From positions 1-35,121 of the forward strand of contig JAJKIL010000142.1 of NCBI GenBank assembly GCA_021154515.1: a stretch of 35,121 bases of DNA. Reading direction: 5' to 3'. Positions 24,841 through 31,533 of the stretch are shown here, one piece after another. The first letter of the stretch is position 1, and every line of letters begins with the position of its first letter. The notes under the pieces are model-generated. The model was not told the origin of the DNA. It saw nothing but the letters and a program-made list of their open reading frames with translations, and ran no database searches. The stretch is from Niastella sp. (GTDB taxonomy: Bacteria > Bacteroidota > Bacteroidia > Chitinophagales > Chitinophagaceae). A program made the translations under genes and the position numbers.

Positions 24841-25770
24841 TTATTTACCGGTGATGACGATCGCATTGGCCACTTCCCGTTCGCCTGCATGGTCCCATTT
24901 TTTATTATCAGATGGATAGTTCACCACACCCGCATCCGGTTGTCCTTTTATATACATGGTAGAGGAACCACCGCCGTCGAGGTTGATGGCATCGCGGCAG
25001 CCCAGCCATTTCATAAGATGTTGTAATTCGGGAATGCTCATCCCGGCGGCTTCTTTGGCGCGACCGTCTACAACCAGGAGAACAATGGTACCATCGGCCT
25101 TCTCACCCATGGCCGTACGTGGATGCCGGTCGTTACAGAATTTATCATTGGGAATAGGCAGTTCAATCCCATTCATAATCATTAAAGGTCCGGTTGATAG
25201 AACATCATGAGCCTTAATGCTGTTTTCTGACTGCAGGTTCAACGAATCGCCTTTTACAATAAAGAAATCGCTTCCATTGATGGCTATTGAGCCCTGGTTA
25301 TTTCTTTTCCTTACAGGTTCCTTACCAGCCATGTTGGGAGCGATCAGGGAATCATGCTCCCGCAAATACACTTCCGAACGGTTATGGTCCAGCTTCGATG
25401 GTTCCAGTTTTGGTACGCCCTTCAGATCGGGCCGGTAATCAGGATCGGCGCCGCGCATTTTAAAGAAAGACCCATTGATGGCCGCCAGTGCATGTGCCTT
25501 CAGCCCCAGTTGCGAAGTTTTCTCCAGCGAATCAGAATGTATAATATGCAATTGCACGTTCCTGTTACCAGGCGACACTTCAATTATATTTATCTGCTGA
25601 TTGGCGTTGAACAACTCATTATTTTCAATGTGGGTCGATTTCCAGTATACGCCTTTTGCCAGTTTTTTATTTGCCCAGCTGGCTTTCACTACGCGCAGTG
25701 AATCAGCTTGTGCATGTGCTATAACGCCCGTTAATAATAAGCCGGCAATTATGGAAAGTCCTTTGATCAC
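24841..25770 (-). CDS. Secreted phosphodiester glycosidase-family (NAGPA-domain) protein
   Basis: The 309-residue protein has a signal peptide ending at 'VIAHAQA' (about 21). The domain signature includes 'ALAAINGSFFKMRG', 'PRTAMGEKADGTIVLLVVDG' and 'AINLDGGGSSTMYIKGQP' (DGGGSST at 265-271), all conserved in the phosphodiester N-acetylglucosaminidase (NAGPA/YigR-type) fold. Bacterial members act in the periplasm or outside the cell on sugar phosphodiesters or on cell-wall glycopolymers. The natural substrate here is unknown. It lies 79 bp downstream of the SDR gene on the same strand and may be independently expressed. Confidence 0.9.
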   Translation of the reverse strand: MIKGLSIIAGLLLTGVIAHAQADSLRVVKASWANKKLAKGVYWKSTHIENNELFNANQQINIIEVSPGNRNVQLHIIHSDSLEKTSQLGLKAHALAAINGSFFKMRGADPDYRPDLKGVPKLEPSKLDHNRSEVYLREHDSLIAPNMAGKEPVRKRNNQGSIAINGSDFFIVKGDSLNLQSENSIKAHDVLSTGPLMIMNGIELPIPNDKFCNDRHPRTAMGEKADGTIVLLVVDGRAKEAAGMSIPELQHLMKWLGCRDAINLDGGGSSTMYIKGQPDAGVVNYPSDNKKWDHAGEREVANAIVITGK

Positions 25771-25849
25771 AGGAAAATGTTTTAAGTGATCGCAAGATAA
25801 TTCACAAATTAATTGCTATTTAGAATTGCAGGTTTTTGCGTTATTAAAA

Positions 25850-26584
25850 TTACACCAGCACCGTTCCACCATCGATGATAAATGTTTGTCCGGTAGCAAA
25901 CTGTTGCTGCATTAAGAATATAAATGTCTGGGCAATTTCTTCCGCTTCCCCTACCCGTTTTACCAGCAACGAATTACCAACACCGTTATATAGATTATTC
26001 CGGTCAGCCTCACTCATACTGTTCCATAAATTGGTTTTTATTACGCCGGGCATTACCACATTCACACGAATGGGCGCCAGCTCAACGGCCATAGCTCGGC
26101 CAAATGCTTCCATGGCGCCACAAATGCTGGCCCCTAATGACCAACCTGCACCCGGGCGTTGACTGGCAATGCCACTGGTCAAGCCAATAGAGCCGCCTTT
26201 CCGGATCTTATCGGCGCCATACTTGATGGCTGCCAATACACTCCAGAACCGAAGCGTGAAAAACTCTTTGGCGTTGCTGATGTCCATCTCGTTTATATTA
26301 ATCAACCGAAGGTTTTCACCAGCTGTGTATACCAAATGATCGAACTCACCGCTTTGCGCAAAAAACGCTTTGATGTTTTCTTCCTTACGCAAATCGATTG
26401 CATAGCCCTGGCTCCCGGCAGGCAGTTCCTTCAATGCTTTATCAATATTTTGTTGGTTACCTGAAACGATCATTACCGAGGCGCCTGCATTGGCCGCAGC
26501 TTTGGCCGTGGCAAGGCCCAGCCCTGAACTACCACCTAAAATAACCACCTGTTTACCTGCCAGTGTTTGTGTTGCTGTATCCAT
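25850..26584 (-). CDS. Atypical SDR-family oxidoreductase lacking Tyr and Lys of the active site
   Basis: The 244-residue protein has a normal SDR cofactor loop 'GGSSGLGLATA' (17-27), 'DHLVYTAG' for the NNAG motif, and a 'VNVVMPGVIKTNLW' C-terminal segment. The active site differs: the Ser is present (Ser137, 'GLTSGIASQRP'), but the YxxxK motif reads L150-G-A-S-I154, so both Tyr and Lys are replaced. Such divergent members ('GW.LGAS.CGAMEGL.RALAVELAPIRVN') are known in bacteria and may act as regulators or use another mechanism. The gene follows the Crp/Fnr gene by 72 bp, with two palindromes in that gap. Confidence 0.88.
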   Translation of the reverse strand: MDTATQTLAGKQVVILGGSSGLGLATAKAAANAGASVMIVSGNQQNIDKALKELPAGSQGYAIDLRKEENIKAFFAQSGEFDHLVYTAGENLRLININEMDISNAKEFFTLRFWSVLAAIKYGADKIRKGGSIGLTSGIASQRPGAGWSLGASICGAMEAFGRAMAVELAPIRVNVVMPGVIKTNLWNSMSEADRNNLYNGVGNSLLVKRVGEAEEIAQTFIFLMQQQFATGQTFIIDGGTVLV

Positions 26585-26606
26585 TGTTTACTGTTTTATG
26601 GATACA
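26576..26606. promoter_or_regulatory. 9-bp inverted repeat covering the SDR start codon
   Basis: TGTATCCAT (26576-26584) and ATGGATACA (26598-26606) are perfect complements with a 13-nt spacer. On the minus strand the start codon lies in the downstream arm. It could be an operator or an RNA hairpin hiding the start codon. Confidence 0.5.
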
Positions 26607-26633
26607 AAGTTCCCAACACCGGCGGGCGCAGGA

Positions 26634-26649
26634 TTTACCAAATGGTAAA
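26634..26649. promoter_or_regulatory. TTTACCA-N2-TGGTAAA palindrome, candidate regulator site
   Basis: Perfect 7-bp arms around AA lie between the Crp/Fnr stop and the SDR start, upstream of a probable -7 box (GAACTTTG, 26612-26605 on the minus strand). A site for the Crp/Fnr protein encoded just upstream is inferred from position. Confidence 0.45.
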
Positions 26650-26656
26650 AAAAATG

Positions 26657-27241
26657 TTAGCGGAGGTTTTTGCGGATGCGACTTAACGATTGTTGTGTAA
26701 TGCCTAAATAAGAAGCGACATCACTCAGGGGAACGCGCAAAGCTACGTCTGATTGGCGGGTAATAAATTTCTTGTAGCGGGTGGTGGCATCTTCGCCCAT
26801 GTAGGCATTCCTGAGTTGAATTTTATCTAACAGCGTTTGTTGGGAAATACTCCCGATCAATTCTGAAAGCCAGGGCAGCTTCTTATACAAAGCCAACAAT
26901 TTGCTTTTTGAGAAAACAAGCAGCTCGGTATCACAGGCAGCTACAATGCTTTCATGGGCAGGCACATTCTTAAGAAAGCTGTTGAGGATGGTGCAGAACT
27001 GGTTTTCTTTCAGAAAGAACTGGGTAACGGAGTTTCCTTTTTCATTGGTGGTAGTGATCTTCAACACCCCCTGGGCAATAAAAAAATATTCCCGGGCTTT
27101 ATCGCCCATATGCAACAACACTTCACCGGCTTTTACCGATCGCGGCTGCAGGTGTTCCCTGATAAGCGCCTGTTCGGTGTCTGCCACGCTTCGAAATAAT
27201 TGCAAAAAACGAAGTAAAGGAAGTGCCGGATCGTTGCTCAT
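26657..27241 (-). CDS. Crp/Fnr-family transcriptional regulator
   Basis: The ATG at 27241 gives 194 residues starting 'MSNDPALPLLRFLQLFRS'; a longer frame to 27286 would cross the preceding terminator. A cNMP-like barrel (about 30-110, 'VKAGEVLLHMGDKAREYFFI', 'FLKENQFCTILNSFLKNVP') is followed by a dimer helix and a short HTH ending 'DVASYLGITQQSLSRIRKNL'. No Fe-S Cys set is seen. It is followed on the same strand by the atypical SDR gene and likely controls it, and perhaps itself. Confidence 0.92.
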   Translation of the reverse strand: MSNDPALPLLRFLQLFRSVADTEQALIREHLQPRSVKAGEVLLHMGDKAREYFFIAQGVLKITTTNEKGNSVTQFFLKENQFCTILNSFLKNVPAHESIVAACDTELLVFSKSKLLALYKKLPWLSELIGSISQQTLLDKIQLRNAYMGEDATTRYKKFITRQSDVALRVPLSDVASYLGITQQSLSRIRKNLR

Positions 27242-27274
27242 GTAATTGGGATCATGGCAAATGAAGCTATTAAA

Positions 27275-27307
27275 TAAAAAAGCCACCCCGATGTGATCGG
27301 GATGGCT
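27275..27307 (-). terminator. Rho-independent terminator of the RRM protein gene
   Basis: On the minus strand a 12-bp stem with one G-T pair (27307-27296 with 27292-27281, loop CAC) is followed by six T residues. It lies 22 bp after the RRM gene's stop. Confidence 0.85.
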
Positions 27308-27328
27308 TCTAATAACTTTTGAAAGATA

Positions 27329-27643
27329 TTACCATCTGTTATTGCGGCCACCGCCACCAGAGTTGCCACGACCACCGCCACCGAAAGAGTTACGGTTGTC
27401 GCTCTTTGGTCTGGCTTCTGATACAGATAAAGATCTTCCTTCAATTGGTTTTCCTTCCAGTTCTTTAATGGCTTTTCTAGCTTCCTCGTCTGAAGGCATT
27501 TCCACAAATCCAAATCCACGTGATCTGCCGGTTTCTCTGTCATTAATCACTTTAGCCGAACTAACCTGACCATATTGAGAAAATAATTTCAGTAAATCAT
27601 CATCATTTACCTGAAAACCCAGGTTTGAAACATACAAATTCAT
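27329..27643 (-). CDS. RRM-domain RNA-binding protein (glycine-rich)
   Basis: The 104-residue protein is a single RNA recognition motif (about 1-80) with RNP2 'LYVSNL' (3-8) and RNP1 'RGFGFVEM' (42-49). A glycine/asparagine-rich tail with GGGGRGN repeats follows. It resembles plant-like glycine-rich RNA-binding proteins found in cyanobacteria and many Bacteroidota, which are often cold-responsive and bind single-stranded RNA. The 170-bp gap upstream of its ATG is AT-rich and long, so a structured 5' leader is possible. Its own terminator lies just after the stop. Confidence 0.94.
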   Translation of the reverse strand: MNLYVSNLGFQVNDDDLLKLFSQYGQVSSAKVINDRETGRSRGFGFVEMPSDEEARKAIKELEGKPIEGRSLSVSEARPKSDNRNSFGGGGRGNSGGGGRNNRW

Positions 27644-27813
27644 ACAAAAAATTAAAATGTTGAAAATAAATGAGCCACAACAAAAAGTAGAAAAAATGAC
27701 ATTTTACAAGGGAAAACATGCAAAGATCGTTTCAAATACTTGATCCTGTTAGTCTCAATTACTATAAAGATAAACCTTTAATTCCATTTGGCCAACTAAT
27801 ACCTATCCGCTCC

Positions 27814-28887
27814 TTATACATATTTGTAACAGACGGCATTTATGTTCATGCCTGCGCCCACTGATGCAAAAAGTATAACATCGCCCTGGTTCAAATGCTG
27901 ATCTTCTATTTCACCTTTCCGTACCAGGTCGTACAACGTAGGAATGGTGGCTACTGAACTGTTGCCTAACCATTGAATACACATGGGCATAATAAATTCA
28001 GGCGCCTCTTCTATACCATAAAGTCCGTACAATGCTTTAACTATTGCCTCATCCATTTTCTCATTGGCCTGGTGGATAAATATTTTTTTTATTTCTTTAA
28101 TAGATACCCCACTTTTATCAATACAAGCCTTCATTGCAGCAGGTACATACTTTAAAGCATACTCATATACTTTCCGGCCCTTCATTTTAATAAAGCGGGT
28201 ATCAGAACCCGTTTCAGGCGCATAAGAAGTATTAAAATTAATAAAATTCAGTTCTTCCATGCTGTCTGACCGGGTACAGGTACCCAATATACCTCCTGAA
28301 AGTGCTGTTTCTTTATTCTCAATAATACAGGCGCCCGCGCCGTCTGAAAAGATCATACTATCCCTGTCATGCACATCTATTACCCTCGACAATGTTTCCG
28401 TCCCGATCACCAAACAGGTGCCGGCCATACCTGATTTAATATAAGAATAGCCTTGTATTAAACCCTGCAACCAGCCGGGGCAACCAAATAAAATATCGTA
28501 TGGGACGCAGGATGAGTTACGAATTCCCAACAGATTTTTAACCCGTGAAGCCAGGGAGGGTACCGTATCGGATTGTATGGTGTGGGGTTGAATATCACCA
28601 TAATTATGCGCTACAATGATCTGGTCGATCTGTTCAGCATCAATGCCGGCATCTGCTATTGCCGATTTTGCGGCTTGCGCTGCCATTTTCGAGGCGTTGA
28701 ACTCTTCTGGTGCATATCGTCTTTCCCTGATACCAGTGATCGCACGAAATTTCTCAATTACGTCGGGCATTGGTACGTTGATGGGAAGGTTATTTTCAGT
28801 GTAGAACTTTCCCGGAACGAAATCGCTATTTTTTTTAATAACAGGAGGAATATAACATCCGGTTCCGGTAATAACAACATTTGACAT
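27814..28887 (-). CDS. KAS III-family 3-oxoacyl-ACP synthase
   Basis: A Shine-Dalgarno AAGGAGG (28905-28899) sits 11 nt upstream of the ATG at 28887, so this start is preferred over an in-frame TTG at 28896. The 357-residue protein has the thiolase fold with catalytic Cys136 ('ILFGCPGWL'), His272 ('IFIHQANEK') and Asn309 ('WLGNSSVAT'). It catalyses Claisen-type condensation of an acyl-CoA with malonyl-ACP, either starting fatty acids or making a specialised product. It is more divergent than a housekeeping FabH, so a specialised role is likely. A conserved 83-residue protein gene precedes it by 21 bp. Confidence 0.92.
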   Translation of the reverse strand: MSNVVITGTGCYIPPVIKKNSDFVPGKFYTENNLPINVPMPDVIEKFRAITGIRERRYAPEEFNASKMAAQAAKSAIADAGIDAEQIDQIIVAHNYGDIQPHTIQSDTVPSLASRVKNLLGIRNSSCVPYDILFGCPGWLQGLIQGYSYIKSGMAGTCLVIGTETLSRVIDVHDRDSMIFSDGAGACIIENKETALSGGILGTCTRSDSMEELNFINFNTSYAPETGSDTRFIKMKGRKVYEYALKYVPAAMKACIDKSGVSIKEIKKIFIHQANEKMDEAIVKALYGLYGIEEAPEFIMPMCIQWLGNSSVATIPTLYDLVRKGEIEDQHLNQGDVILFASVGAGMNINAVCYKYV

Positions 28888-28898
28888 ATTTTCCAAAA

Positions 28899-28905
28899 CC
28901 TCCTT
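28899..28905 (-). promoter_or_regulatory. Strong Shine-Dalgarno site for KAS III
   Basis: AAGGAGG is a near-perfect match to the anti-SD. Such strong sites are uncommon in Bacteroidota, where few genes rely on SD pairing. It decides the start at 28887 and overlaps none of the preceding coding sequence. Confidence 0.6.
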
Positions 28906-28908
28906 AAA

Positions 28909-29160
28909 TTAAAGTACCGACAACTTTGTCATTTCTGAACCACTGAAGATCCTGGCAAGATTCAGGTCTTTTGACTTACTGTAATTTTCCAGGTTCGATT
29001 CTCCTACAATACGCCAGAAGTTTTTCGACTTTAGATCGCTGTAATCACCTTTGGTGATAAATATTCCAACTACTGGTTTTCTCGTTTTAAAACTCACTTT
29101 TACAGGGGTTTCATTAATAGCGTTCTTTTCGAGGAATTTTTCAATTTGTTCGGTGGTCAT
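28909..29160 (-). CDS. Small conserved protein, possibly Sm-like fold
   Basis: The 83-residue product begins with a short helix (MTTEQIEKFLEKN) and continues with beta-type segments: 'TPVKVSFKTRKPVVGIFITK', 'YSDLKSKNFWRIVGESNLEN', 'LNLARIFSGSEMTKLSVL'. The helix-plus-small-beta-barrel pattern is reminiscent of Sm/Hfq-like proteins, but that is inference from secondary-structure feel only. It probably heads a two-gene operon with KAS III. A promoter box lies about 115 bp upstream. Confidence 0.75.
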   Translation of the reverse strand: MTTEQIEKFLEKNAINETPVKVSFKTRKPVVGIFITKGDYSDLKSKNFWRIVGESNLENYSKSKDLNLARIFSGSEMTKLSVL

Positions 29161-29275
29161 ATTTAAAATATTTGAATGAAAAGTGTTTTATACACTTATC
29201 ATGCTTACATCTTACCTTCACAAATTTTGAACAGGAATTCAATCAAGATAGGTGCAAGGAGAAAAATAAGTTATG

Positions 29276-29283
29276 CAAAGGTA
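29276..29283 (-). promoter_or_regulatory. -7 box of the small protein/KAS III operon
   Basis: TACCTTTG on the minus strand matches TAnnTTTG. It would give a leader of about 110 nt, containing a weak hairpin (AAGTGT/ACACTT at 29181-29197). Confidence 0.5.
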
Positions 29284-29353
29284 ACCTTTATTCCTCAACA
29301 ATGTACACACCCTATATATTAAGCTAACTCGTTCATTATATGCTAATTAGGCA

Positions 29354-29361
29354 TATATTTG
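29354..29361 (+). promoter_or_regulatory. -7 box of the RlpA-like gene
   Basis: TATATTTG matches TAnnTTTG and ends 24 bp before the ATG at 29386. Confidence 0.55.
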
Positions 29362-29385
29362 CAAATATTTGTTAAAATTCATCCA

Positions 29386-29757
29386 ATGAAAATTGACTTC
29401 CGTCAGGTGGTATTTACCGCCACTGTTTTACTCTTATTTTCTTCCTGTGCCCGTAAAATAACCGAAACAGGCAGGGGTTCTTATTATGCCGACAAGTTTG
29501 AAGGCCGCCCTACCGCCAGCGGTGAAAAGTTCAACCAGGGTAAAATGACCGCCGCGCATCGCACCCTCCCTTTCGGCACCAAAGTAAAAGTAACCAACGT
29601 AGCCAATGGCCGTTCTGTAACCGTTACGGTTAATGACCGCGGGCCTTTTGCCGCCGGCCGCATCATCGACGTTTCAAAAAAAGCGGCGAACAAACTGGGC
29701 ATGGTCGATGCAGGCGTTGCAAATGTGAAGATCAGTTATAAACGTAAAAAGAAATAG
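29386..29757 (+). CDS. rlpA: RlpA-like septal lipoprotein (DPBB domain)
   Basis: The ATG at 29386 gives 123 residues with a lipobox 'LLFSSC' (Cys21). The double-psi beta-barrel follows directly: 'GRGSYYADKFEGRPTASGEK', 'MTAAHRTLPFGTKVKVTNV', 'VTVTVNDRGPFAAGRIIDVS', 'AANKLGMVDAG'. RlpA proteins are lytic transglycosylase-like and act on peptidoglycan at division sites. The usual C-terminal SPOR domain is missing, and the protein ends with a basic KRKKK tail. Many Bacteroidota have this short form. The neighbours do not suggest a specific partner. Confidence 0.92.
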   Translation: MKIDFRQVVFTATVLLLFSSCARKITETGRGSYYADKFEGRPTASGEKFNQGKMTAAHRTLPFGTKVKVTNVANGRSVTVTVNDRGPFAAGRIIDVSKKAANKLGMVDAGVANVKISYKRKKK

Positions 29758-29775
29758 GCCCCTTCCCTGCCTCCC

Positions 29776-30522
29776 CTATTGATTATAAATATTGATCGCC
29801 TTTTGTACATGACCAGGAGCCGTGAATAGGGTGATCATGGCGCCAACCATAATTACCGGACCAGCAATTATCAACGGCGATACAGAACTTTTGCCAGGCC
29901 GGGTTGGTTGAATGGGCTGGCCGGGCCGGCCTGGCAGGGTTGGCTGAGTTGGATTAAGTTTGCCGGAATTTTTGCTTAAAGATTGAGCGCCTCCAATTAC
30001 AGTCATCAAAAAACCAACAACACCCGCTGTACACCCTACCACCCATGTTGATCTGTAAGCTTCTAATTGCCGCATACTGGCCGCATTGTCTGCCATGGCA
30101 TCTTTCAGACTTTTGTAATTCAATTCCTGCATCTCGCCATCAAGGCCTTTTCTAATAAATAAGTCGCTGCCTTTATGAAAGCCGGACGTGTCGGAATACG
30201 TAAACTCTCTGGAATAAACGAACAGCCGGGGTCCGCCCTTCTCAATGCGATAAGTTTCCACCGGGCCTTTCATTCTAATGTATTCTCCGGTGCGGCTTCT
30301 ATACCGCGCTACCTCACTCATAGGGATCTTTTTGTTGTAATCGAGCTGCAGGTATTCCCCCTCATTCAGGGAATATCTTACCGAAAGTTTTTTGCTGTAT
30401 AAAACGGTGCTGTCTTTTAATTCCACGTACCAGGAAGTGTCGCGGGATTGTCTGGAAGTTAACTGGCCGTAGCCGTAAGATTCATATGCAAGAAAAATAA
30501 TGAGTAAAATTATTTTATTCAT
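29776..30522 (-). CDS. Hypothetical two-TM protein with proline-rich linker
   Basis: The 248-residue protein starts with a signal-like hydrophobic segment (1-19), then a soluble domain (about 20-155; 'SWYVELKDSTVLYSKKLSVR', 'YRIEKGGPRLFVYSREF'). A TM helix (about 159-178) is followed by a Pro/Gly/Thr-rich linker ('NPTQPTLPGRPGQPIQPTRP') and a second TM helix (about 214-234). The N-terminal region resembles periplasmic beta-rich domains of unknown function. No enzyme motif is seen. It is likely a single-gene unit. Confidence 0.75.
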   Translation of the reverse strand: MNKIILLIIFLAYESYGYGQLTSRQSRDTSWYVELKDSTVLYSKKLSVRYSLNEGEYLQLDYNKKIPMSEVARYRSRTGEYIRMKGPVETYRIEKGGPRLFVYSREFTYSDTSGFHKGSDLFIRKGLDGEMQELNYKSLKDAMADNAASMRQLEAYRSTWVVGCTAGVVGFLMTVIGGAQSLSKNSGKLNPTQPTLPGRPGQPIQPTRPGKSSVSPLIIAGPVIMVGAMITLFTAPGHVQKAINIYNQ

Positions 30523-30622
30523 ATGAGCAGGTTTAATGATAAGATAGTAAATGGTAAATGCACTACTAAATTATCAGCAATCTCTGCAACAGGAAAGTTA
30601 AAGCGCAGTTATACGCCGGATA

Positions 30623-31522
30623 TTAGGAAACCGTTAAGGCTTTCTCCGCCGCCCGCTTCTGTTGTACCAGCAACCCGTGTAACACTTCTGTAGACAACCC
30701 ATGCAGCGTAAGCCGGAATGCCGCAGACGTTGTTGGCAATGGCACCATGGGATGTTTGTTGTTCAACGCAACCAGTTTCTCCGGACAGTCCAATATGGTA
30801 GCAGCGTATAAGCCAATCACTTCATCCAGCTGCAGTGAATTGGAAGCGCGCCAGAAATCATTATCTGTTAAAAAGAACTGGTATACCGGGGTGAAGATCT
30901 CAATAGCATTGGCCAGGTCAAGGCAGTTGGTCCATTTGTCACGGAAAGGTGCAAAAGGAAAATTGTCATCGATGGTGATGGCGTTAAAATTAGGTTGATC
31001 CACCTTTTGAATGGTTACCCCTTTTTTAGCCATGGCGTTATTCAGGTTGATGATGAAATTGTACAAATTCAGGTCGTGCTGCAGGAACAGGTTATCCTTA
31101 ACCGCATTCAGATCCATGGGTTTTAACGGGTGCATGGGAATATCATCGATATGATGCACATTGTCTTTTATAAACCGCAACACTTCCGAACCCAGCACGA
31201 AATGGCGAAGAATGAGGTAGTTGGCCTCCGGGGTAATAAAATATTTCATGCCGAGGTACAGGCTCCTGTGCAGCATCTTCGGCGCATTGATCACATTCGG
31301 CATAATGGCCTTGAATACCTGTAGTAACATAATGCACAGCCTTGCAAACACCCGTACAAAAGGATACAGGAACTGTTTTGTTTTGCGGCTGCTATCGTAC
31401 AGGAAAGCCGCTTTGGCATCGGGACTGAACGGAATGCTTTTATCGAGGAACAGGGCATGCCAGTGACTCGGGTCCCTGGGATTGTTTTCCAGTTGCTCAA
31501 AGTATTCGCGTTTATGTAACAT
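30623..31522 (-). CDS. Unrecognised 299-residue helical protein downstream of the KAS III fusion
   Basis: The gene begins 11 bp after the stop of the KAS III-HDO fusion gene, so both are co-transcribed. The product lacks a signal peptide. It is predicted to be mostly helical, with a hydrophobic, possibly membrane-associated stretch (about 51-73, 'LYPFVRVFARLCIMLLQVFK'), a His-containing 'ILRHFVLGSEVLRFIKDNVHH' segment and a closing helix pair. No catalytic motif is recognised. The repeated pairing expected if its homologues always lie next to KAS III-HDO genes would point to a partner enzyme or acyl-carrier interaction, but this cannot be tested here. Confidence 0.7.
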   Translation of the reverse strand: MLHKREYFEQLENNPRDPSHWHALFLDKSIPFSPDAKAAFLYDSSRKTKQFLYPFVRVFARLCIMLLQVFKAIMPNVINAPKMLHRSLYLGMKYFITPEANYLILRHFVLGSEVLRFIKDNVHHIDDIPMHPLKPMDLNAVKDNLFLQHDLNLYNFIINLNNAMAKKGVTIQKVDQPNFNAITIDDNFPFAPFRDKWTNCLDLANAIEIFTPVYQFFLTDNDFWRASNSLQLDEVIGLYAATILDCPEKLVALNNKHPMVPLPTTSAAFRLTLHGLSTEVLHGLLVQQKRAAEKALTVS

Positions 31523-31533
31523 AGAAATTGGTT

